A stretch of DNA of 64,000 nt, from the NCBI GenBank assembly GCA_013399305.1, contig VXAI01000136.1, positions 1,650,718 to 1,714,717 on the forward strand, in the 5' to 3' direction. The notes beneath the pieces are model-generated. The model saw only the letters and a program-made list of their open reading frames with translations. It did not search any database and had not been told where the DNA came from. Positions 11,561 to 24,084 of this stretch are shown here, one piece after another; position 1 is the stretch's first letter; every line of letters starts with the position of its first letter. The translations under genes and the position numbers were made by a program. The stretch is from Rostratula benghalensis (Eukaryota > Chordata > Aves > Charadriiformes > Rostratulidae).

Positions 11561-13464
11561 CACTAAAACTCTCGTGGCAGGGCATAGAATCACAGAATCA
11601 TAACGCTCCTGGCACAAGGTGTGAGCACTGAGCCAGGGCATCATTGTTCTGCTTGTTTGTATCTGTTCTAGTGTCCATCACTGCTTTCTTAATCTCTCTG
11701 TTCACTTTCCCTAATAATCCCTGTCCTAAGATGTCATTAACATTGCTTAAAATACAGATTTGGAAGTCCACACCTGACATTTTCTTCAGAAAGGGATTTT
11801 AGTTGAGAATTTTTGAACTTTGGCCCTTCACCTTGCAGTTTGTGCAGCATAAGACCACAGTTTATGGGATTTTCCCCTTTGCATTACACTTTTCATTCAA
11901 ACTTTGGTTTTGATGTGACAGTAAGGCCATGGCTTGGGAAAATCTCCCCTGCCCAAGCTGCAGGCCAGTGCAATGGATGCTTTCTTTCTCTCTCCAGTTC
12001 CATTTATTCCCATTGACATCCAAGCCAGACAAGAAAGCAAATACTAGACCTCAGGCAAGAGGGAAGTTGCTATGCAGATTCTCCACTGACAATGTGCTCG
12101 GTAGGGGGGTCTACCATGCCAGGGATTTTGAAATCCAGTCTCAAATCAGCTACCCAGCTCAATCCCAAATCCTGGTTCCTTGAGCATCAACACTTTATTA
12201 CTGGTGGTAGGCTCTCCTTTAGAGTCAATCAACAAAATTCCTCTGAAACAAAGCCTGCTTGTGCGGTTTGGAGTTCTTTTGCAAAGAAACCTCTTGTAAT
12301 GAGCAGTAAGGATGAGACTGGGATTTGCATCACTGAACATACAGTCTTCTAACACTGTCCCAGCAGTGTTTTCCACCCTCCAGCATCACTGTACATTCTC
12401 ATGTAACAATCCAGGGCAGAAAAAAAGAGATTAGGGGTTGGTTTTTTTTTCTTTTTTAATCTTATAAATACATCATCCTTGCAGGATACAGAACAAATAC
12501 TACATGATGTTTTATGCTTGGAGTTGAAAAAATACATAACAATTGAAAATTGTGTGTCTTAAGGCCATGGGGGCCTACAGAGCTGTTCCAAGAATCATGG
12601 AGTGAAGATATGGCAAGTCCACTGCAGAGGAACCAGCCCCAAACTGTGACCTGCAACCGCTCTGTAGTGCCTGACCTCTCTACCAGGGGTTATTGTCCAG
12701 AGTAGACACTTCTAGCAGCATCTGTAGGAACCATCTGTGTTATGTTGTAAACACCAAAAGCACTAGAAACAGACCATATCTATGACTGTTACTGCAAAGA
12801 GAGTCTGCAAGAAAGACAAGGTTGTTCACAGGCACTGTGGGGCTGCAGGTACTGTCACTACAGTGAGTGCATCCAAAATGGAAAAAAAGATATTGAAGTG
12901 GAACATCCCAACACCTTTTCTGAGGTAAGTTTTTTTCTTACAAGAAGGGAATATCATCTAAATCTTCATGGAAAAGATGACCACCAAAAAAGATTAGATG
13001 ATTTATCACCAGCGAGGACCACAGTGACATGATCAGGATGGATGACACATGCTTTTTCATTATTTTTTTTTCCAAAGACTTGTCATCTCTTACATACTTC
13101 TGCTCACTCAGCCAGATCCTATGTGCTTTACCATCCTTGACGAGTACAGCACCATTAATAAAACTGAATGAGGTTCCAGACAGCGATGCTGCATTGCCAG
13201 GCAGGTGCCAAAATGCTAAGTTTTTCTGCTGAATCTCCATAAGATGCTTTCAATTTCCAAGAATTCAGTATTTATCATGGGTTTCTGTGACTCTGTAACT
13301 GTGACAGTACATACTTACTGAGTTCCTCTTGTTATAATAAAATCCTGAACAGAAAATGGTTGACAGTGTTGAGAAGTCACCAAAAGGTAGACTTGCCTAT
13401 GAAATGACAAAGGTGCCACTAGAAGTCTCACAATTTCTGTAGGCGGAATTCCAAGGAGCTGGGA
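11561..13464. other. Unique non-coding stretch
   Basis: No gene called. On the minus strand 12938-13240 is a 100-codon frame whose first half looks protein-like ('GTSFSFINGAVLVKDGKAHR') and whose second half is low-complexity. No family was recognised. A mixed A- and T-rich tract lies at about 12420-12460. Confidence 0.45.
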
Positions 13465-13488
13465 TGCCAGGACCTGCAGGTCCAGGCA
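13465..13488. repeat. 24-bp palindrome with one mismatch
   Basis: The core GGACCTGCAGGTCC (13470-13483) is a perfect 14-bp palindrome. Outer arms TGCC and GGCA also pair, separated from the core by an A opposite A mismatch. The GC-rich core with a PstI-type centre is unusual in this AT-rich neighbourhood. Confidence 0.95.
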
Positions 13489-13519
13489 AAAAAAAAGACT
13501 ATGTAGGAAAACAGTGAAT

Positions 13520-14095
13520 TACATCAAGAAAATACAGGCTTTATTTCTTGAACACTGCATATGTACAGTTTCAAGTTACAGACAACAGCAATGGAGATTT
13601 CCCAGAAGAGAATAGCTAGGGATTCCTTCACCAGTAGCCACAGGCTTCCTGTGGGTAAGTAAATGAACTGCAGCTGGTGAGAAGGTGCAGGCATTTCCAC
13701 TGGGATTTCTCTGAGCCATCCTGTTGCCATCTGCTCCCTTTTCATCTCGCAATTATTGTGCAGAAAATGACCTGCAAGTGCAAGAACAGTAAGGGAGCTG
13801 GAGTCAGATTTAACTCTGGCATCAAGGACTCCACCTCGACCTGCACACCACAGCTGCAGAGCCAATACCTGGAGAGGGTCTAACGAGGTCTGATGTTACC
13901 TCTGAACCAGCCACATTGCTGCCATGAACTTAACCATGAACTCAGTGCCAGCTGCAGCAGATCACCCTCCAAGAACCCACGATACCTGCAGTGCAACAGA
14001 GTGAAGCCTTTCTTCCTGTTGAGAAGGACCTCAGCTTGGATGGATGGGCAGAGCATATAGATCCTGCCACCTACATGGTGGGCAACCACATGCAA
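13520..14095 (-). other. Possible minus-strand transcript end
   Basis: Two open frames follow each other on the minus strand: 14095-13880 (71 codons) and 13865-13524 (113 codons). The second ends next to a canonical AATAAA (TTTATT on plus at 13540-13545), which would place polyadenylation near 13520. Inside the first frame are splice-like signals (CTCAACAG followed by GAAG, and CTGCAG before GTATCG). No protein family was recognised, and the frames are within what chance allows. This may be a decayed gene, a non-coding RNA or nothing. Confidence 0.2.
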
Positions 14096-15008
14096 ACAGA
14101 GCCTCTCTCAACCTACTGTGTGCTCACCACCCAGAGAAAGTAGAGGTTAAGACTAATATATGTGAAATTCTGCAGTTATTCTCTCAGAGCCTTCAACTCA
14201 CACAACAGAGGGAGTTAGAGGTTACCAGATTCCAAATAATAAAAGCAATCCTCTTTCTAGTCTCAGCTATACTTTCATGTTGGTCATTTAATACATAACA
14301 AATAAGCCAGCACAGATGCCTGTGAAGGTTACCTTTATCTTTCTTCACCACCAGTTCTTCCTCATTGTAGTACATACCATGTTTTGATCTCTTCAAATCA
14401 TGTTTCGATGTCTTTTTGAGAGAAGTATTTTTAGCAGACAGAGTTTACTGGACTCGGTGCAGAGACAGCTAGATGAAGCACTGTGACTGAAATAAAAAGG
14501 ATTACCCCACTCATACCTTTTAGCATTATACTAAGTGCACCTTTAGCTTTTATTGTAGGCTATGTGATATTTGATGAGTGCCTCTAAAATCCCAAAGACA
14601 AAAATTAGAACCACAAATTGACTACACACAATCACACAACTCCCTCAATGTACCAGTATATCCTAAATATCAGTATTAAAGAAAAAAAAAAAAACAACCC
14701 ACCAAATTTTTATTCAGTTAATTGGTTTGGGGATTTTTTTGAATGACTGGCTTAGCAAAACAGCTCTGCCCAGGACTACACCCTGACAGAGCTGAGAAGT
14801 GACAAGATACTGGTGCAGAGAAAACAAAACTTCCATTCAGTGAAAAAAACCCCAACAGTGAGATGTTTTTACCAACCCACCCTATTAAGCTCATCAAGCA
14901 GAAAGCTTAACAGAGGAAACCAAGTGCTAAGCAATAAGAAGTTTTATTTGAAAGACAAAATTAAGGAGAAAAATTCCTTCCACCTGGATTCCTCCTACTG
15001 GCACCTCA
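14096..15008. other. Unique non-coding stretch
   Basis: No gene recognised. It has an A-rich tract near 14680-14696 and otherwise ordinary AT-rich sequence. Confidence 0.5.
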
Positions 15009-15227
15009 CCGTTTGACCAACATTACCTGGACAAACGTTTTCCTGGGAGATGTACCTGTCTTCTCATCCACACACTGAACCTCAGGGCAGGGCAGGTGAA
15101 GGGCACTGGAATTAGATACAGCCCCATCCAAGCAGAATACCCACTTGCTTTGGTATGTACACTGGCTGCCTGTGGCTTCAGCCCTGCACTTGGAACATTC
15201 ATCTTTCTTGGAAGCTTTTCCATGGTT
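15009..15227 (-). other. Cys-rich open frame, possible exon
   Basis: The frame is open for 73 codons between a TGA (15228-15230) and another TGA (15006-15008). It contains six cysteines in extracellular-module spacing: 'DECSKC', 'GSQC', 'WVFC', 'LPCPEVQC', then 'VDEKTG'. It resembles von Willebrand C or thyroglobulin type-1 modules loosely; neither signature is complete. A good donor, CAG|GTAATG, falls at 15027/15026 in the same frame. No strong acceptor was seen upstream. It could be a relic exon of a secreted protein or a chance frame. Confidence 0.22.
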
Positions 15228-18200
15228 TCAGAGCCACAGGCATGACCTTGCCGAGCTTGTGCTCTTAATGAAGTCATTAGTCTCGTCATAGCAGCTGATA
15301 CTCAACTTACAGACATTTCAGTTTCCTAAGTTCAGAGTCATCCATACAAGTGACAGCATGACACAGAAGCGCAGTGGCTGTTCATTGAAAAAAAAAGGAA
15401 AAAACACCTTTCATTTCAAAGAGAAGAAGAAAGCTTTCATTTTGACACTGCTCCAGATATACAGCCTTTTGGTTTCTTCTTTTCTTTATTAAAGCAATAG
15501 ATCATGGCATTTAAATGACTGATGAAAGAATATATTATACTTTTATTTTTTATTACTGCAGATTAATACGAGTGATGAACTCAGACACGTGTGTTCTGAA
15601 CTGTGCTATTCCCTTGAATAGCAGAAATAGTCTCTGTGTGATAGCCAAGGCTTCCTGCACATTGTCTAAAGAAGATTTTATTTTATTATTTTGGTAAATT
15701 AGCATGATTTGTAGGAAGGGCAAAAAGTGCCCAGAAACAAGGATGAAACACAGACACAATAGGGTGGTATGAGGAAAATGTCATGGATGCTGAATGAGGA
15801 CAGGATTTGTGCCCTGACCTGACCAGCTGTGGGAGGTGAAGGTTATCAGAGGGTGTCCTGATTATAGCTGTGTCTGAATTTTTTAGAGAATGTCATTCAT
15901 CTGGATAGACAGACTCTTCAGGTTTCTAAAATGATTAGGCATACAAAACAAACATTCAAAAGGTTTTACATAACAGCCTAGCTCCTTCTGACTTCTGAAA
16001 AAGTAATCCACCAGCCTGGCTATGAGGAAATGAGCTTTAAAGTCCCAGCCTTTTCTGTAGCACATACACATTTAGAGTCTTAAATCCAACTGAATTTGCA
16101 GATTCACTGTCTCAAGATTAGAGCTTGCGTACAGACAAGGCAGCTGGATCCCTCCATCCACAGAGAATCAGCACCAAGCCTGGCTGCCTCCAGGTTTTGC
16201 ATTGCATTTCTCTGGGCCTGTCTTTACTATCAGGGCTGTGTGGTTATTTATAGAGCAGTGGCTGAGGCTGGATGTCTAGTTATTGTGAAAAGGCATAGCA
16301 AGGAGTGAGGCTCAAAGTGTTGCATTTATGCTCTTGCTTCAGAAGGGCTGATGAAAAATTGGATTTTCTGTAAACCTTTTTTTGGGGGGGAGATGGTATC
16401 TATTTTCCAGTGCAATGTTAACATTGAAGCACAAATATTTCCCAAAGATGCAGTAACTCAAAATTCTGTACTTAAAAATTTTTCCAGAGTACCTTACGAT
16501 AACTCTGATACAGTTGCATCATTCCTCCTTTCTCTGCCAAAATAGATCTCCCATGATTCACTGACGCTGAGAACACCCAGATTATGCTGGGTTTTTTTCT
16601 GGTAAGGACCATATGATCCATCAGTCAAGAAACAAAATAGCCTGCCAGTGTACAGAAAGAAGATATGCATATATCAAAGCTATACTGCCTCTGAAATACC
16701 CTGGAAATCTTTCCAAAGGAAAATATTCTAATTTTTACAGTCAAAACTAGCAAACGAAAAAATTGACTTTTGGTGTTGCAAAGGGACAGAAGGAAAACAG
16801 AGGGACAGAAAGTTGAAGGATCTGCCCCAGAGATTTAGTTTATTTTTTGGGAACTCTTCATTCTGTTGTGCTTCACAAGCTCTAAGACTGGAAGCAAAGT
16901 CGAGTGAGGCACCAGAGCAGGCTGTCAGGATGGAACATTAGTCATATCATCAATCTATGCTGAAATCATTCCCATGTGCTCTGTTACACCACGTTAAATA
17001 TACTGGGTCTTATTTTCAGCTCTGTTACACTTGCATGAAAGCACCAAATTAAGGAATTATACTAATGTGGTATGGAAGACAATTAAGCCTATTTTCTTCA
17101 TTAAAAAAATTACTTGTAATTGATAACGTTGTACCTTTAAACACATGGATCAACCTTTGTCTTTTCCTTAGGGGAAATAAAAAACAGTATTTTCTTCTGT
17201 GAGCCTGTAATCATTTAGGGGAAAGAATCAGAGATCAGCTGTCCTTGCAGAGAAAGTCAGAGTTTGTGGCAGCAAGCCACAGTGAGGAGATTAAAAAAAA
17301 AAACCTCCATCATGCAACTATTTTGTTCATACTGTTGGAGAGAGACTGATGTTAAAATTAGCAGTCATTATGGTCCTTAGGGAAAAGGTGTAAAGTTTAC
17401 ACTGATAAAAGTACCTCCTGTAGCATCACATACACAGCAGAGCTGGCACAGAGAAGTAATTTGACTTCAGGGGAAAGAGGAATCATGAACCAGCCAGGGT
17501 TGTTTCCCCCCCTTTCTACTTGAATATACCCCCACCCGCTTCCCAGATGAGAAAAACAACTATTTTTGGGGAAGAATATGAACTCTTTCTGTCCCAGACA
17601 AGTCAGCTGGGGGACCCAGAGGTGAGTGGCATAAGCCAGCAGCAACAGGAGACTGAATGACTCCAGCATCTCACCAATGCCAGACTCACCTCAGCTGTGG
17701 GCATTGCTTTCCCTCTGCCATCTGACTCCCTTCCCACTTAGCAGTAATATTAAACTGCTCACCCCATACCATTTCCCTTCGCTCACTCTTTAACATCCAC
17801 ATTCACATTTTTGGTTATTTTGTCCACTTACTCCTGAAACAACAAAACCCTGCCCTAAAATGTTAGAAATGACAGCCAAATGATAAAATAAAAGGTCATC
17901 TGTGATGCAAACAAGGTGTTTTGCCAAACTTCTCTCAGATCATAACTTTTATCTGTTGCATTACCTTTTCCAGCTCTGCTTCCATCGTTACCAGTTAGAT
18001 AATAAACCCTGTTTAAAGCAAGCTGTGTTTGTATAGAAAGATAGACTTGGCTTGGAGCAGGTCTTTACATGATGGAGTTGCTAAGCTACGAAGTTTAGCT
18101 GGTACTGTAAATTTGGGTGGTCTTTAAGAAATACAGCTGCTTAGGACAGAAACAGCAAGGAGTCATGCTCCCACTCCCCTTTGTCAGGGGCCAGCCATGA

Positions 18201-19867
18201 GCACAGGACACCCCACATCACAGCAAAGCACAACAGCATCTGTTAGACTGTGAGGAAAGGTGACATTGTGGAACTTAGCAGAAGAATCTCAAATGTCTCC
18301 TGATAAAGGTGGTGGGGCAAAAGGCAATACAATTATTTTCCTCTTTTTTCCCCCCACGAGATACATTTCAACATGCAACACATTTCCACTGGAAGTGTTC
18401 AAGACCAAGAACGTAGCCAGATGTAAGGAGGGAGTGTATGTACTTATAAATAGTAAGACACAGAATAGCTAAGGTAAAGAATACAGCTAAGATGAAGAAA
18501 GGCAGATGAATCCTCATGATACAAAGCTCAAGACAAACAGTAGCTATTAAGATTTAGGATAAGAGCATTACTCAGGCAGATGATCATATAGCTGTCTCCT
18601 GTGAGAGCTATTTCATCTTATTCTGAAGTATTTGGCACTGGCCCTAGTCCATGAATGGATAAATGAGTTGACAAATGTTATTTCTGACATTGTGGTAAAT
18701 CTTATGTTTCACAGGCAGGGCAGCTGGCAGGTTGTGAGGCAGTCTGCTAGATTTTATTCACACAAATCACTGCAAAGAGCCTGCACTATAAAGTATTGCT
18801 GTATCACACCTCTACTGTTATGCCAAGCTTCTTGAACTGTTTATTTGGCTGTTGTTGAGGGTTGTTTTTTTTCCCAAAGGACAGAATGCTGAACTCCAAT
18901 GAATCTTGATTAGGCTATAAGGCAGATTTCTTGACTGAAAACACAGTGGAATATTTCACTCTTTAATCTCAGCATCCCTTTCCTGCTGGGGCAGACTTTC
19001 AAAGACACAGGTGAGATACATGATAAGGAATAGTGCATGCACTGAGTAATCTTGCAATAAATTATGAGCAGGTTTACAGCCAAGAAAAAAATGCCTTTTA
19101 TTGTAAAATCTTAATTTAATTCATTTTCTATACCTGGTGCTGTGCACGTCGTTTTCTTAACTGAGGCTCGCTCTTCTCTTTATTCTGTTTTCCAAACTTT
19201 TAATTTTTCTTGTTAAAACTTCTTTGTGTGTGTGTGTGTCACTTTACCATTTTGCTACTCTTCCCACACTGGATTTTCTCCTGAAATCTACTTTATAGCA
19301 TGCCAGCTTTCTTTGCTCTTACTTATTTTTAGATATTCCTCATCATCGCAGAGTCCTTTGCTAGTTTCTGATTCTCTGCTTGAAAAGACGTTTGAGGATT
19401 ACTTTGTATTTTTGTCTTTTCCACACTTCATATGAGAGCTGAAAAGCACAGGTTCTGATCAGGAAGGAAGGTTGGTTGCTAATAAGAAATTACAAATCAG
19501 GGCTGTGGCAGTGGCAGCAAAGGACAGAGCCGCGTGTTGAGCACCTCCTTTGTTCTGAAGAATGTTCCCTCCTGCTATCAAATCCTCCCATGCAAATATG
19601 ACTTCTCAGATGGCACAAAATAATTTCAAACAGACCCAGAGGCTGATAAGCATTTTAAAAAACCCAATATAATTTAAGGAAGAAAAAAAAAAAAAAGTTT
19701 TGGAAAATAGCTTGAGGAGAATTAAAGCTTAAAAGTCCTTCGCTGTAGATTGCAGACACATGAGAGGAAATTTAGGGCATGGGATCATTTTCTAGTGGTT
19801 ACAGCAGGGGATAGGGACGTGAGGTCTGGGTTTCTTTTTTGTTTGGGTTTTTTTTGCTTTATTCTTT
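15228..19867. other. Unique non-coding stretch
   Basis: No gene or LINE recognised. It contains a minus-strand TCT|GTAAGT donor-like site near 15310, a G-rich heptamer near 16385, a purine-rich direct repeat of 'AGGGACAGAA' near 16785-16810, and a (TG)n at 19225. All open frames are below about 110 codons and featureless. Confidence 0.5.
19225..19239. repeat. (TG)n microsatellite
   Basis: About seven TG units without interruption. Confidence 0.9.
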
Positions 19868-19930
19868 CACCCAGTGCCCCGTGGCCCTGGCTAGTTGGGT
19901 AATTTGCTGTGCCTTGGTTTCCCCATCCTA
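19868..19930 (+). mobile_element. Possible MIR-like SINE scrap
   Basis: The words GGCTAGTTGGGTAATTTGC and TGTGCCTTGGTTTCCCCATC resemble the MIR core and its 'GTGCCTCAGTTTCCCCATC' block, in sense. Only about 60 bases match, so chance similarity is possible. Confidence 0.35.
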
Positions 19931-20711
19931 ATTACTGTTTTCTAATAAACTCTAATTTTCTACTAAATTACATAGAGCTATTACACTCCCAGAACAAAAT
20001 GCAAGAATGGGAAATAGCACTTTGAATTCAGCAGGTCTTCTTAAAGCTCAGTTAGTTACTCTTAGCATCTCCCTTCCAATTTGGAGTTGGAAGGACTCAG
20101 TTGAACTTGAATATTTTTCTCCAGACTTCCAACCAAAACTACACCCCTCCTTGACCCAAGTTCAAGTTAACAGATTTTTCATCACTGGACAACCTGGCAA
20201 AGGAATCTCTGAATTCATTATAAAAAGTTTTAGTCTTTCCAATATTCCCAGGAGTGGGAATACCAAGGGGAGAGCTAGAGTGGTTGTGGTCCCAATTCCC
20301 CTCCCATTATGCGGCATAATGTGCTCGGAGACATGATTTATGAGCAGCAAGTTAGTGTGCAGCTCTGCTACAGTTTCATGCTTCAAAGTTCTCTCTGTTT
20401 TCTTCTTGGACTACAAGATGTTCTCATTACTGATATATCAGCAACCTCCTCAATACACGGTGATGGATGAATGACGGATGGGAGGAAGGCAGGGAAGGAA
20501 TAAAGGAAAGCAGGAAGGAAAGAGAGAAGGAAAGCAGGCAGGAAAGAAGGAAGACAAATGAAAAGGTCATTAGCTAATAAATACTGGCAGTGAGAAACAG
20601 CTTCTCATGCCTAGTTCTGCAAAACACCTGCAGTTTATGTGTAAATTTTCTTTCCTTCCAGCAGCACTAGGTGGAGGCAGTCCTAGGTACAGGCACTAGG
20701 GTGGCAGGGTA
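19931..20711. other. Unique stretch with purine-rich tract
   Basis: No gene recognised. The plus frame 20007-20336 (109 codons) shows no motif. The only clear structure is the GGAA-rich tract listed separately. Confidence 0.5.
20481..20555. repeat. (GGAA)-rich polypurine tract
   Basis: 75 bases of almost pure purine with imperfect GGAAGGAAAG-type units, interrupted by single C and T residues. A polypurine/polypyrimidine tract of this length could form triplex DNA. Confidence 0.9.
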
Positions 20712-20932
20712 AGAATCACAGAACCACAGAATCTCAGGGATTGGAAGGGATCTTAAAAGCTCATCCAGTCCAATCCCCCTGCCAGAGCAGGAACACCCAG
20801 AGCAGGTCCCCCAGGAAGGTGTCCAGGAGGGGTTTGAATGTCTCCAGAGAAGGAGACTCCACCACCTCTCTGGGCAGCCCCTGCCAGTGCTCCCTCACCC
20901 TCACCCTGAAGAAGTTTCTCCTCAAGAAGTAC
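20712..20932 (-). mobile_element. CR1 LINE 3' end, well preserved
   Basis: The plus strand begins with three 8-bp tail units (AGAATCAC, AGAACCAC, AGAATCTC). Next come the reverse complement of the CR1 terminal block (GGATTGGAAGGGATCTTAAA and TCATCCAGTCCAATCCCCCT), then the AGGGGTTTGAATGTCTCCAG and GAGACTCCACCACCTCTCTG blocks. The element is a 5'-truncated copy on the minus strand, ending inside 'AAGAAGTTTCTCCTC'. The intact tail and close fit to consensus mark it as the youngest CR1 in the window. Confidence 0.95.
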
Positions 20933-23900
20933 GCAGAAATTCTCCAGCAGTTTTTTTCACTGCTTTGCAATCTTTCTGACAAATTGCCTCAAAGCACAGG
21001 TTCTAACATCTGGAATTATGTGAGAGGAGTGATCACTTCCACATCTGGAGCAGTACTGGCCATCCACAGCTGCATAGGTTTAAATTTCAGCACGTATGGG
21101 CTGGCTCTGAGCGCTGATGAGAGCTGATGGGCACGTGTAAGTGACTGCTCCTGCAGGGAGCACACACTGACCAAGTCACAGACTGGCTGATGCCTACCTC
21201 CTTCCTTTGACTTTGGGTCACTCTCCTCTGTTTCTTTGCTCAAATGTTAAAAAATTACTATGGAAAAGGCGTTCTGCAAGGGCATGAGCAGTTACAGGAA
21301 AACACAGGGAGAAGTAAACATCTTTGCCAGTTTGTAAGCTGTATTAAAACAGTCCTGTCAAATGGTAAGTGAAATATTATCTTTATGGAAATTAGACATC
21401 ATTATTGAGTTTATTACTGAAGGCTTGGAAAGAAAAACTGCAATTGTCCTGGACCTCTTAGATATACAGGGATTTAACTTTTTCTTATTTTCTTATTTTG
21501 ATTTATGTTGCTATAATATCAGCACTATTTCTCTTCTAAAATACATTTTTAAACAAGAATGCAAATTTTCCAAAGGTTAGATTAATAGACCGTGAAAAAC
21601 TAGTCTATTTGTCAATGCAAGGTTTATTTTTTGTTATGGGGATTATTTTTTTTTCCATTTTTAAATAAAATTGAATTCTTACAGCAATCTGTGCATGACA
21701 TGGATGCCATCACTTATCAAAAATCCTCACACAAGTGGAATACCAGCAGAAGTGGAATACCTTTCCCTGAGTAATTTTTTTTTCCAATTCAACTCAGACT
21801 GTAAAGATTTTCCTTATGTGATTTTTAAAATCACATGGAAATTAAACTGAGTGAAAATGAAATGTGGGAAACAATAATGAACACTCTAATTTTATTTTTT
21901 TAATAAATTTTTATTCTTTTTATTTTCATACTGATATCTTCCTGATATTGCCTATCCTCTTCCACAATTCCTATTTGCACACCATGGTGACCCTGCCTGT
22001 GACGTGTCCTTGGTGTGATGTGCACTGATTTCTAAAGAGCAGGCTGTGTTTTCCTACTCTAAATTATAGGTGTTGGTTACCAGGAGGGCGGGATCTCTGC
22101 TCTGCAGCAGGTGAAAAGGGTAAGTCTTATTGGATTAGATACATAGGAAGGCCTCCCTCATCTCCATTTCCTCTCTGTTCCTCTGAGTAAGATAAGGGTA
22201 AATATAATTTTTAATATAGCAAGCGGCAGGTCAGAGGGTGTAGAAGTAATAAACTTTTAAAGGAGGGGTGTATGTCTTATTCATAAGCACAAATGCCTTT
22301 CATCTGTCTGTGTATCACGGAACAGAAATGCTACTGCTCTCTTCTTGGTCATTCAAAAAACCATTCCATGAGCTACACTGAACATCTACATAGTACAGGC
22401 CATGGGCTGTCACCCAGAGGCTCCTGCGTTGAGCAATAGGCTTATGGAAGAGCAAAACAGGGGGAATCAACCCTACCCACCTCTCCCCATTGCTTCCAGC
22501 ATCCTGACTGGTTTTTGTGTGCCACAGGAGAAGCCACAAAAAGCATACTGTGGTGTGCTCTCTTCTCCTCAGATGGAGATTCCATGTCCTTATGGCCTTG
22601 GAGCCACTCTTCAGAATGACTGAGCTATCACATACTTTTCAAAGCATGCTAACTTTGCCACCTTATCTAAAAACACAGAACAAAACAACAGCAAGGTATC
22701 CTTATCTTAGCTGATCCCAGACAAAGATATGATTTGGGATCATTCTTGTTCTGTCTACAGTCTTTCCTAGGAATCACTTGCCTCTCCATGCCAATGGTAT
22801 TTGAGAGTCTGGAGAATGGAGGCAAGGCTGAAGGGCTACTGAAATCCTGCAAAAGCCCAAGTATATCAATAGCCTGTTACCTGGGTAGATATGAAACTAT
22901 ATGGGAAGGGCAGGCAGTGTGAGGAAAGAGATGAGTCTGCAAGTAATGATAGAAAGCTTTTGGGTAATGTTTTAATTACCTTTATACTATGCTTAATTTA
23001 TAACAGCTTTTCTAATGTACTGAATATATTCAGTCAGAGCTATTGGTGGTTCCTCATGGAAAGCATACCATTATAACCACGTTCATATTTCATTGTTAGA
23101 ATTAGCACACAACAAAATTGTGTCAGGTCGGGGTTTATTGACTCTCAGAAAGTTTGTCATGCAAAACTAAAAAGGTAATGATATGCAATACAAAAATTAT
23201 AACATTCATGTCACTGAAAATATGTTGAATTCATGTATTTCACAGCTTTTCATTATTTCTGTTCAGGAAAAAATGGGATGTTAAAGCGTGTAAGTATTTG
23301 CTGAGTTCACGATACATTGTCTGTATGCAGATAAAAGCACGTGAAATGGGACTGTGGTCTTTACAAAAAAGGTTTACTGTTTGCAGTACCTGAGAAATTA
23401 CATTCACCACCTGCATTTGGAAATTTTCCACAGTCTGTACAAAAATAGTAAGAAAGCAAGGACTGAAAATTAACAACTTTCTATACACGTGTTGTGTCTA
23501 TAATACTAAAGTTCTATGCATGACTAAATTTTTGTCTTCTGTTTTACACCTGACATAATCAACTAAAATATTTTCCACTTATGGTAATGAAACATACCTT
23601 TGGAGATAAATGATGTGAGACTGAAAAATAAGATTAAACTGAATGGGAGGGGCGGATGAGTCAGAAAATTTGTAATACTGAAATAATCCAGTTCTGCACA
23701 CACCTGGTAAAATCACTGCATAAGGCAAACAGGCAGTGATGGAGGTGATGCTAGATACGTGCTCCTTCTATGCCTGAGAAGAAGGGAATTGCTCCATTAG
23801 CTTAAGGTTACCTTTCTCTGCACCAATTCACATCAGTTTTCGAAGAGCACAGGCAGCTACTGCACTCCAAAGCCTTCACCTTGCCTGACACTGGTTCACA

Positions 23901-24084
23901 GCTGATTGACTGCCTGTAAGTAATAACAGATAAGTTTGCAGACAGCCTGCAGCGTGGTTCCAAGGAACGTGAACTGTCCATTTATTTCAGCTGTCCAGGG
24001 AAATATGTCAACACTGGGAATAATTTCATTTCCCGGGCAGAAAAGTGGATTTCCAATTTGCACCAATTACTGTAAGCAAACATG
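20933..24084. other. Unique non-coding stretch
   Basis: No gene recognised. It includes AT-rich blocks around 21600-21680 and 21880-21930, a doubled AGTGGAATACC at about 21735-21760, a perfect hairpin at 21816-21836, and a GC box next to an AP-1 site (GGGGCGGATGAGTCAG) near 23650. None is tied to a gene. Confidence 0.5.
21816..21836. repeat. Perfect 10-bp-arm inverted repeat
   Basis: Arms ATGTGATTTT and AAAATCACAT are exact reverse complements, separated by a single T. It is a 21-base near-spacerless palindrome. Confidence 0.95.

Noticed and set aside
11587..11604. Isolated CR1 tail-like AGAATCACAGAATCAT
   Set aside because: Only two 8-bp units without any body of the element; noted under the neighbouring old CR1.
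12938..13240. 100-codon minus-strand frame with an RNase-H-like 'VKDGK' word
   Set aside because: The single short word is not enough for a retroviral or LINE RNase H, and no neighbouring motif supports it.
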